This document shows positions 1 to 7,388 of a stretch of 17,203 nucleotides of DNA, piece by piece. The notes under the pieces were generated by a model. That model ran no database searches. It was given only the letters and a program-made list of their open reading frames with translations, and had not been told where the DNA came from. Position 1 is the stretch's first letter, and each line of letters begins with the position of its first letter. This DNA is from Blautia sp. AF19-10LB (GTDB lineage: Bacteria; Bacillota; Clostridia; Lachnospirales; Lachnospiraceae): positions 1-17,203 of the forward strand of contig NZ_QTWS01000048.1 of the NCBI RefSeq assembly GCF_003461245.1, in the 5' to 3' direction. The position numbers and the translations under genes are program-made.

Positions 1-34
1 AATTCATCTCACTACCTGCAGAGGTAGGAGAATT
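1..34. repeat. Solitary degenerate copy of the CRISPR repeat
   Basis: Positions 1-30 align with the repeat of the neighbouring array. They share the block CTCACTACCT and the block GCAGAGGTAG, separated by a 3-nt deletion (CAC), with two substitutions near the left end and a divergent right end. It lies 411 nt beyond the last repeat of the array. AATTC at 1-5 and GAATT at 30-34 add an outer palindrome around the CTACCT/AGGTAG stem. Because the window starts here, more repeat-like material could lie to the left. Confidence 0.75.
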
Positions 35-58
35 CTTGTTATATATTATGTTAAAAAT

Positions 59-95
59 GCCCTGATGATCCGGAAAATTTCCAGAACGTCAGGGC
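59..95 (-). terminator. Intrinsic terminator, probably bidirectional
   Basis: GCCCTGA (59-65) pairs with TCAGGGC (89-95), and an inner GGAAA/TTTCC pairing extends the hairpin. Read on the minus strand it is followed by ATTTTT; on the plus strand by TTTCTTTT. It lies directly after the small ORF at 102-191 and may also stop transcripts running out of the CRISPR array. Confidence 0.75.
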
Positions 96-101
96 TTTCT
101 T

Positions 102-191
102 TTATAAGCAGTATTTACATGCAATGTGCCCACCTGAAGCAGTAATTTTTCTTTCTGATTTTTTTACAAGCTCTTCATTTAATCTTGCCAT
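102..191 (-). CDS. Possible tiny 29-residue protein with a CxxC motif
   Basis: This is an unrecognised ORF. It starts at ATG 191-189, ends at TAA 104-102, and encodes 29 residues: a basic, Lys-rich first half (MARLNEELVKKS) and a C-terminal GGHIACKYCL tail with a His and a CxxC pair. AGGAGGTGG lies upstream, with about 9-12 nt to the ATG, and a strong hairpin terminator begins 6 nt after the stop. It overlaps the tail of the AlbA_2/winged-helix remnant in another frame by 13 nt, as in a translationally coupled pair. The GGH...CxxC end could bind a metal, but that is inference. The ORF is too short for coding potential to be judged by eye, so it may be fortuitous. Confidence 0.35.
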   Translation of the reverse strand: MARLNEELVKKSERKITASGGHIACKYCL

Positions 192-445
192 TTCTTTGAT
201 CCACCTCCTGTCACTTCCCAGTGGCCATTCTTAGGGGAGCCATGGCGAATAAGAAGGCCATAGTCTTTTAGTTTTTTAATATTCTTTTCTATACTTCGGC
301 TTCCTAAGCCTAATTGCTTTGCTATTTTTATTGCAGACAAATGCTCATCCTCGAGAAGAAGATTTATTATTTTCTTTTGTGTATCATTTAGTTCATAACT
401 CCGAACCTTCTCCGAATTTTTTCACTTCTAAAACGGTTCATCCCT
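179..445 (-). pseudogene. 3' remnant of an AlbA_2/COG2865-type regulator gene (C-terminal winged helix)
   Basis: Read on the minus strand, one frame runs from near position 424 to a TAA at 181-179 and gives a typical C-terminal winged helix: NDTQKKIINLLLEDEHLSA, then LGLGSRSIEKNIKKLKDYGL, then LIRHGSPKNGHWEV. This resembles the C-terminal HTH domain of predicted regulators that carry an N-terminal Schlafen AlbA_2 domain. No usable start codon precedes it. Just upstream another frame encodes a similar linker (RSEKIRRRFG against NSEKVRS), suggesting a frameshift around 405-425. The rest of the gene, including the AlbA_2 domain, is missing, because the CRISPR array begins at 446. The AlbA_2 gene at 14261-15082 is complete without such a domain and is a different gene. 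Confidence 0.65.
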
Positions 446-3400
446 ATTTCAACTCACTACCTCACGCAGAGGTAGACGAATGTTCGCCGGGTCGATACCA
501 TCGAAACCTTTTATTTCAACTCACTACCTCACGCAGAGGTAGACTTAAATCCGGTAAGCATACCATTATTCATGGCATATTTCAACTCACTACCTCACGC
601 AGAGGCGAACAAAATTCTCAAAGTCATAGTATTTCAACTCACTACCTCACGCAGAGGTAGACAACATTCAAAAATGATGTGACTAGGAATCAGACAAATT
701 TCAACTCACTACCTCACGCAGAGGTAGACGGTTGTGAACTGTTCGCCAGTCTAGGACTTATCCGTATTTCAACTCACTACCTCACGCAGAGGTAGACAGA
801 GCTGATAATGGTAGACCGTATTGCAAAAATGGATTTCAACTCCCTACCTCACGCAGAGGTAGACAAAAGGTAGATTAAATGGGACTTATAACAACACTAT
901 TTCAACTCACTACCTCACGCAGAGGTAGACAGTACCGTGCTCCGGTGTGAGGATCTGTGTACCATTTCAACTCACTACCTCACGCAGAGGTAGACTCATG
1001 TCAAGGCTATGATGTCAGCTGAAAATATCATTTCAACTCACTACCTCACGCAGAGGTAGACCCTGATTGCACAGGAATATGATCCGGAACCACAATTTCA
1101 ACTCACTACCTCACGCAGAGGTAGACACGGTGGCGTGATCTATGTCACTGACAATAATGCTGTATTTCAACTCACTACCTCACGCAGAGGTAGACATTGT
1201 ACACCTTGAACGCATCAGAGCCATCGCTATTTCAACTCACTACCTCACGCAGAGGTAGACGAGGATCAAGTAATTGATACATATAAGAAATTTATTTCAA
1301 CTCACTACCTCACGCAGAGGTAGACGCAGAACGATGCCAGTCCTCTTGTGCGTGCCGGGAAGATATTTCAACTCACTACCTCACGCAGAGGTAGACGACA
1401 TCCACGGATACTACCTGAATATGCGACACATTTCAACTCACTACCTCACGCAGAGGTAGACAGGTGATTCAGGCAATTTCACAGTTCAGAAGAACATTTC
1501 AACTCACTACCTCACGCAGAGGTAGACCGAAATTGGAAACGTTAGGAGCGTTTTTATTGATATTTCAACTCACTACCTCACGCAGAGGTAGACGAAAGAA
1601 TCTGGTGTATCGCATTTACTAATGGATATTTCAACTCACTACCTCACGCAGAGGTAGACTTCTTTCATCGCTTCTACAGAATCATCTGAATTATTTCAAC
1701 TCACTACCTCACGCAGAGGTAGACGAAAGAATCTGGTGTATCGCATTTACTAATGGATATTTCAACTCACTACCTCACGCAGAGGTAGACATCCCTCACT
1801 TTCGTCATTATCCTCTGGTTGATTAATTTCAACTCACTACCTCACGCAGAGGTAGACGCCTGCCTTTGCGATCTGTGGGGCTTCGGCAAAAAATTTCAAC
1901 TCACTACCTCACGCAGAGGTAGACGGAATGCCGGTACGGAACACACATGAAAGAAACATTTCAACTCACTACCTCACGCAGAGGTAGACTGCAGCCTTCG
2001 GCAATGTTCGAGTTTTCAAGATCATTTCAACTCACTACCTCACGCAGAGGTAGACGACAGATGGTTTCGAAACATTAGTGACTACCACAATTTCAACTCA
2101 CTACCTCACGCAGAGGTAGACGATCCTTCCGGGATCACGTATGGTTCTCCGCAGTTATTTCAACTCACTACCTCACGCAGAGGTAGACGCTCTGCGGTTT
2201 CTGATCCGCGTCTACGTTTAAGTATTTCAACTCACTACCTCACGCAGAGGTAGACTTCAGAAGTATGGGAAGCTATTAAAGAGGGCACATCATTTCAACT
2301 CACTACCTCACGCAGAGGTAGACGCTCATCCGTGCAAGATCTACAACATCAGCTGTATTTCAACTCACTACCTCACGCAGAGGTAGACGTCTACTCTCTG
2401 AGACACTGCCACATCCATAGACGCATTTCAACTCACTACCTCACGCAGAGGTAGACAATGGTCTGCTCCACAGATTCATAGCCCGTAGGAAATTTCAACT
2501 CACTACCTCACGCAGAGGTAGACAACTATATGATTTGTTTCTTGATGATCTGATAGAAATTTCAACTCACTACCTCACGCAGAGGTAGACAACTCAGCGC
2601 GATCGCCGGGTCAAGCTGTACATTATTTCAACTCACTACCTCACGCAGAGGTAGACCTTTTGCTGCTTTGCTCATTCCTTGCTCCTCCTTATATTTCAAC
2701 TCACTACCTCACGCAGAGGTAGACGATGTGGAAGCGCCAGGTGTGGAAGGCTCCACGTATTTCAACTCACTACCTCACGCAGAGGTAGACCCCGGTTCAT
2801 AATCTTCTAGTTTCCACAAAGTCATTTCAACTCACTACCTCACGCAGAGGTAGACTCAATACCACAAGAACAACCGTAACTTCTGTAGTATTTCAACTCA
2901 CTACCTCACGCAGAGGTAGACCATATTCTTCGTTCTGATAATCCCCCCCTGGATAATTTCAACTCACTACCTCACGCAGAGGTAGACGTAGAAGCAGAAC
3001 AGCAGAGGACAGTTCAGTTCATCATTTCAACTCACTACCTCACGCAGAGGTAGACGGGATAGCGGTAATGAGATCCCGGTATACTACTGGGATTTCAACT
3101 CACTACCTCACGCAGAGGTAGACCACGGCAAAACGGTTGAGCCGCCGGGTAAACAATATTTCAACTCACTACCTCACGCAGAGGTAGACCCTGTCAGCAC
3201 TATTACACGGCAGAACAAAAATATTTCAACTCACTACCTCACGCAGAGGTAGACGTTAGTTGAGACTAACTTTGTTCACGTCTAAGTTATTTCAACTCAC
3301 TACCTCACGCAGAGGTAGACGCATTCTATCCGGTGATTCAAACATATCGTATGATATTTCAACTCACTACCTCACGCAGAGGTAGACTGAAAGAAAGAAG

Positions 3401-3985
3401 GTGAGCCTGATAGCGAAAGGATTTCAACTCACTACCTCACGCAGAGGTAGACGACGACACAGACTGGTACTACATCCGCATTGCAGGCATTTCAACTCAC
3501 TACCTCACGCAGAGGTAGACGCAATGACAACAGGAAGAACAATTTGGAGCAAAACATTTCAACTCACTACCTCACGCAGAGGTAGACGTTCCGAACTCAA
3601 CGCCTCGCAGAAATGTCAGGAACATTTCAACTCACTACCTCACGCAGAGGTAGACTTACTATCCATTACAAGGTCGCTGAAAAGATATACATTTCAACTC
3701 ACTACCTCACGCAGAGGTAGACTATTGCGTTAGGAATATCACCCGATGCTCTTTTATTTCAACTCACTACCTCACGCAGAGGTAGACGCAGAAAGCTGTG
3801 AGATTAATATTGCTAATAGTATTTCAACTCACTACCTCACGCAGAGGTAGACGCGAAGCAGGAAACATTTACAGACACAGAGGGTATTTCAACTCACTAC
3901 CTCACGCAGAGGTAGACGTGTACCGCTACTACACCTTTAGATACTGGTAATGTATTTCAACTCACTACCTCACGCAGAGGTAGAC
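446..3985 (-). CRISPR. Type I-C CRISPR array, 54 repeats and 53 spacers
   Basis: A 32-nt repeat recurs 54 times, first copy 446-477 and last copy 3954-3985. Read as crRNA (minus strand) it starts GTCTACCTC, has a CTACCTC/GAGGTAG stem, and ends GTGAGTTGAAAT, close to the usual type I-C ending GTGGATTGAAAT. Spacers are mostly 33-36 nt, with outliers of 37 (1127-1163), 39 (1326-1364) and 20 (611-630). Orientation comes from the repeat 3' end, from cas2 and the leader lying on the right, and from repeat decay on the left. Repeat 579-610 has lost its TAGAC end, and repeat 833-864 has A to C at 843; the other 52 copies look identical. Spacers 1594-1627 and 1725-1758 are identical. Several spacers read through as open frames, but I cannot assign targets without a search. 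Confidence 0.99.
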
Positions 3986-4155
3986 AGCAATTTGTCACAA
4001 AATCTATGGACATTAACCATAGATTCCATAACAAATCGCATAATAAATCTTTGTTTTTTGCTTTAATTATCTTATGCCTAAGCATATTTCATTAAAAAAG
4101 CTTCCATTTCCTGGTGCGAATCTCCCGGGGAAATTATGCGTGCTTTACATTCGCA
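3986..4155 (-). promoter_or_regulatory. CRISPR leader
   Basis: This AT-rich stretch lies between the cas2 stop and the first (newest) repeat. It should hold the array promoter and the signals that direct Cas1-Cas2 integration. It contains three inverted repeats: a palindrome at 3991-4035 with ATCTATGG/CCATAGAT arms inside TTTGT/ACAAA, a small TATGC/GCATA pair at 4073-4086, and GTGCGAA/TTCGCAC arms at 4114-4120 and 4150-4156. No consensus promoter stands out; TATTAT at 4045-4040 is the best -10 candidate, without a clear -35. Confidence 0.75.
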
Positions 4156-4446
4156 CTACAGAATCAATGTTTCTGTAACATCAAATCCAGGGTGTGCACC
4201 TATATGTTCTACTTTATTTTTGTAATTATTTCCTAAATAATAAAACCGCAGACTATCAACTTCTTTATCAATGATTTTTTCAAGAATATCCTTTACCTGC
4301 CTGCACTTTGTTGCGTCCATTTGACACTCAAATACTGAATTCTGAACTCGTTGTCCATAATTTGTGCATTCTTTGGCAACTTTTCTTAATCTTTTTCTTC
4401 CTGCTGCAGTCTGTGTATTTACATCATACGTGATCAATACCAACAT
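4156..4446 (-). CDS. cas2: CRISPR-associated protein Cas2
   Basis: Cas2 forms the central dimer of the Cas1-Cas2 integrase that inserts new spacers at the leader-repeat junction. The 96-residue length and the N-terminal MLVLITYDVN strand, with Asp8 as the conserved ferredoxin-fold Asp, are typical of the family. RVQNSVFEC and the C-terminal GAHPGFDVTETLIL are type I-C-like. It is the last gene of the cas operon, beginning 8 nt after the cas1 stop, with an AGGTG ribosome binding site about 5 nt before the ATG. Its stop codon overlaps the TTCGCAC arm of a leader inverted repeat. Confidence 0.98.
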   Translation of the reverse strand: MLVLITYDVNTQTAAGRKRLRKVAKECTNYGQRVQNSVFECQMDATKCRQVKDILEKIIDKEVDSLRFYYLGNNYKNKVEHIGAHPGFDVTETLIL

Positions 4447-4454
4447 CTTATCAC

Positions 4455-5486
4455 CTACTTCCAGAAAAATGGTGGATATTCATCAAGATCTCCTCTCAAA
4501 AATCGCGCCAATAACAAGCTTTGAACATATGGTGCCATTCCCCATTCTATTTTCTCTCCTAGAAATGGATGCTTAATTGTCTCTTGCTTCTTTGACTGCC
4601 ATGCAGACAAGAAAACTTTACGTCCCTCATCATTCATGATAACAGCACCATTTTCTTTTTTGATAAAATATTCTGGTTTCATGACTTTCTTATTAATTAA
4701 TGTCAGTACAAAACGATCTGCCATCACACTTCGAAACTCTTCCATAAGGTCTAATGCAAGCGATATTCTTCCCGGACGATCTGTATGGAAAAATCCCACA
4801 TATGAATCCAATCCAACAGCTTCCAACGCCGAGCCACACATTCCTGCTAATAGCGAATACGCAAAGGATAACATAGCATTAACGCTATCCAACGGTGGTC
4901 TTTTATTTCTACCCTGGAAGTAAAAATCTGTTTTCTGCTGTAAAATCAAATCATCAAACACCGAAAAATATACAGACGCGGCTTCTCCCTCTATCCCTAA
5001 TAACTCCTCTGCGCTCTCACATTCTCTTATCTTTACAATGCTCTGTGCAAGAAAAGCTGATTTCCTTTTGATCTTTTCAACCTCCAGCCGTAGTGCATAA
5101 TCTCTCGCAGCTCTTTCCAAAACCCATCTGGAATTATATACTTTTCCTAAGATAAAATTTCTCGCAATCCGTACACTTTTTTCTTTGTCTTCACTGATTC
5201 GATACTGTTGCTTACGAAGTGTTACATTTCCCTTTGTTTCTCCAGTAATTCTAGCCAGGAATCTCCCATTTCCAGACATAAAAGTCAGATCAATATTCCT
5301 TTGAGCGCAAGTCCCCATTAACGCGGGACTTGCGCCGGTATATCCAAACGTTACGATTGCCTGAAGATTATGAAGTGGTACACGCCCTATTTCTTTTTGT
5401 TCTTCCAAAACCACTACATTTTCTCCATCTAATGATAAATATCTATTTCCAGATGTAACATACAAGGTATTTAAGAGTCTTTTCAT
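4455..5486 (-). CDS. cas1: CRISPR-associated endonuclease/integrase Cas1 (type I-C)
   Basis: Cas1 is the metal-dependent integrase subunit for spacer acquisition. The 343-residue protein has an N-terminal beta domain (about 1-90) and the alpha-helical catalytic domain. Expected metal ligands are visible: Glu166 in LLGIEGEAA, His234 in GFFHTDRPGR, and Asp246 with Glu249/250 in LALDLMEEFR. All are intact, so it should be active. The start overlaps the cas4 stop by 4 nt (ATGA), which implies translational coupling, and an AGAGG site lies 7 nt upstream. The conserved C-terminal basic and aromatic region is present. Confidence 0.98.
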   Translation of the reverse strand: MKRLLNTLYVTSGNRYLSLDGENVVVLEEQKEIGRVPLHNLQAIVTFGYTGASPALMGTCAQRNIDLTFMSGNGRFLARITGETKGNVTLRKQQYRISEDKEKSVRIARNFILGKVYNSRWVLERAARDYALRLEVEKIKRKSAFLAQSIVKIRECESAEELLGIEGEAASVYFSVFDDLILQQKTDFYFQGRNKRPPLDSVNAMLSFAYSLLAGMCGSALEAVGLDSYVGFFHTDRPGRISLALDLMEEFRSVMADRFVLTLINKKVMKPEYFIKKENGAVIMNDEGRKVFLSAWQSKKQETIKHPFLGEKIEWGMAPYVQSLLLARFLRGDLDEYPPFFWK

Positions 5487-6148
5487 ACATTATCCTCTTC
5501 AAAAATTACTCCGTTTATATATCCAGCTGCCGTTTTCTTCTTATTCAATACTGGCAGGCATATATCTTTCAATGAACATGCATTACATTTTTTCCCGGTT
5601 TTTACTTTTGGTGTATATCTTTGTTCATAATATTTATGCATTTCACGAAAACTGCTTATTACTTTTTCTCTTACCTCATCCGTAAATTCCACTTTTGTGC
5701 GCCGCCGCGTCTCACCATAATAAATATATCCATACGGAATGACACAGCATAGCATTTCCTCGAGACATAATGCCTGGGCCGCTACCTGCAGTATATCAGA
5801 ATCATCTGTTTTGGGCTTTCCTCTTTTGTATTCTACTGGAATCACGGAATAGCTTCCTTCTCTGCCCGCAATAGAAATCCCATCCTTCACTTTATGAAAT
5901 TCCACCACATCACATTCGCCGCTCACTCCCATTTCCCGTGAATGAACCGGCATTGCTCTGACGATAAGAAGATCTCCTCTTTTTTCTTTTATTGCAGGAT
6001 CATGTGCATTTTCATGGAGAATTTTTCCTTCCACTGTTCTGACATTTTCCTGCCACTGCATTTCTATATATGCCAGAGCCCATTGCCGTCGACAAAACGC
6101 AAAATGTTGTATTCCTGATAGCTGCAAAAATTCCTCTTCTTTATACAA
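5483..6148 (-). CDS. cas4: CRISPR-associated exonuclease Cas4 (Fe-S)
   Basis: Cas4 is a RecB-family nuclease that trims prespacers and helps select those with a correct PAM. I chose the TTG start at 6148-6146, giving 221 residues. It follows GGAGGAG by 7 nt, overlaps the cas7 stop by 8 nt, and gives MYKEEEFLQLSGIQHFAFCRRQ, which matches the normal family start; an ATG at 6178 would add ten residues and has no ribosome binding site. Numbered from the TTG, the nuclease residues are His45, Asp80 (GECDVVEF), Glu106 and Lys108 (PVEYKRG) and the Gln-rich helix after them. Cys19, Cys188, Cys191 and Cys197 should hold a 4Fe-4S cluster. It overlaps cas1 by 4 nt. Confidence 0.96.
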   Translation of the reverse strand: MYKEEEFLQLSGIQHFAFCRRQWALAYIEMQWQENVRTVEGKILHENAHDPAIKEKRGDLLIVRAMPVHSREMGVSGECDVVEFHKVKDGISIAGREGSYSVIPVEYKRGKPKTDDSDILQVAAQALCLEEMLCCVIPYGYIYYGETRRRTKVEFTDEVREKVISSFREMHKYYEQRYTPKVKTGKKCNACSLKDICLPVLNKKKTAAGYINGVIFEEDNV

Positions 6149-6998
6149 AATCAAACTCCTCCGGTTTTTTGCATCCATCTACATGCCATGAAATCTCATA
6201 ATCTGTAAATTCTCTTGGATGTTCCTCCTTAGGTTTAATATCAAATCCTCTCTGAATTTTTCCACTGGAAACAGCCGGCGTTTCCTCGTCATGCTGCCAC
6301 CAGTACATTTTGCAAACTTCCATACTTCCTTCCGGTCTGGCAGAAGAAGCATCGTTTTCGAATAAGGTTTTTAATGCCTCTTTTAGTAATTCCGCATCTT
6401 CCTGACTGAATCCTGTTTTTTCAGCAAGCTGGACATTTACACTTCCCATCACTCTATATACAGCAAAACCTACCCTATGTTTAGTACCCATGGTATCGGA
6501 AGCTTTACTCTCTTTTCCAGATTCACTGTTCACACTCTTAGTAATCTGCATACTGATGATATCGATTGGAGAAAGGCTGATTGCCTGATGAATAGAAACG
6601 GGACCTCTTACTCCAAACGATACAGGAATTCCCTTGAATGCAAAAACCTGTCCAAAAGCTCTGACATCCAACCACTCTTTACACGCAATCGCTGCACATG
6701 CATCACGATTTGCATTTTTCTTATTTCCCAGCTGTGCTTTCAGCTCTTCACATCCATCTGCACGATCTTTTAAACTGGTATAACCATCATCTGAACGATC
6801 ATCTGACTGCACAAAAATTTTCTGCCCAAGATCCTGAAGACGGTTTCTTATCTTTCTTTTAATACACACATCGGATATCTCACCATACCCATCCAGATTG
6901 ATCCTTGGGCGATTTCCATTCAGTGGATCTCCATTTGGATTTGCATTATCTGCACTTATAAATAAAGTAAAATCAATTTTTCCTCTCAATGCACTCAT
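6141..6998 (-). CDS. cas7: Cascade backbone protein Cas7c (Csd2)
   Basis: Cas7 is the repeated backbone subunit of the type I-C Cascade complex and coats the crRNA spacer. The 285-residue protein starts MSALRGKIDFTLFISADNAN. It then has the characteristic NPNGDPLNGNRPRI loop (about residues 20-33) and SDVCIKRKIRNRLQ (42-55), which mark the Csd2/Csh2 branch of Cas7. Length and motif order fit the family. A strong AAGGAGG site lies 8 nt before the ATG, and only 3 nt separate it from cas8c, consistent with the high expression needed for a multi-copy subunit. No sign of damage. Confidence 0.97.
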   Translation of the reverse strand: MSALRGKIDFTLFISADNANPNGDPLNGNRPRINLDGYGEISDVCIKRKIRNRLQDLGQKIFVQSDDRSDDGYTSLKDRADGCEELKAQLGNKKNANRDACAAIACKEWLDVRAFGQVFAFKGIPVSFGVRGPVSIHQAISLSPIDIISMQITKSVNSESGKESKASDTMGTKHRVGFAVYRVMGSVNVQLAEKTGFSQEDAELLKEALKTLFENDASSARPEGSMEVCKMYWWQHDEETPAVSSGKIQRGFDIKPKEEHPREFTDYEISWHVDGCKKPEEFDFV

Positions 6999-7001
6999 CG
7001 T

Positions 7002-7388
7002 TTATTCCTCCTTTTCCTTCTCTTTAGAATCTTCCTTTTTCTGTTTCAGATCATAAGCCTGGCTATGAAAACCAAGAAGATATAAACCATCCAGTTTCTT
7101 GTTATCACTAAAGCTTTCTACTTCGAACAAATCATAAATATCATTCAACAGATTCTCATAAAAACGTCTCTCTGCAATTCCCAGCTTATTCACATATGGC
7201 TGAATACTTTCTTCGATCACCTTCCATGTCTCATAAGGTCTCTGAGAAAAAGTGCACATATATCTTTTCGCATTTGTAACCCTTGCCTTATCTCCATCAT
7301 CATAAGTACGATATTCAATTCGATCTGCTACTGCCAGTAAACGTCCATACAGATAATTTCTGTCTTTTTGTTTTTTATCTAATGCCAC
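7002..7388 (-). CDS. cas11c: Cascade small subunit Cas11c from an internal start within cas8c
   Basis: In type I-C systems the small Cascade subunit is known to be translated from inside cas8c. Here the sequence shows the expected signal: AGGAGG at 7402-7397, exactly 8 nt before an in-frame GTG at 7388-7386. The product is 128 residues, begins (M)ALDKKQKDRNYLYGRLLAV, and shares the cas8c stop. It is mainly helical, includes RYMCTFSQRPYETWKVIEES, and ends in the same charged tail. GTG corresponds to Val516 of Cas8c. Cas11 lines the belly of Cascade and stabilises the target and displaced strands. The call rests on the ribosome site, the size and the precedent; expression is not shown. Confidence 0.85.
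   Translation of the reverse strand: MALDKKQKDRNYLYGRLLAVADRIEYRTYDDGDKARVTNAKRYMCTFSQRPYETWKVIEESIQPYVNKLGIAERRFYENLLNDIYDLFEVESFSDNKKLDGLYLLGFHSQAYDLKQKKEDSKEKEKEE

Noticed and set aside
3255..3288. GTTAGT/ACTAAC inverted repeat inside a spacer.
   Set aside because: It is a property of the captured protospacer, not a feature of this locus.
319..3733. Open reading frames across the array, such as 319-660, 1274-1459 and 3401-3733, with repeated FQLTTSRRGR or FNSLPHAEVD text.
   Set aside because: They are translations of the CRISPR repeat and spacers, with no ribosome binding sites.
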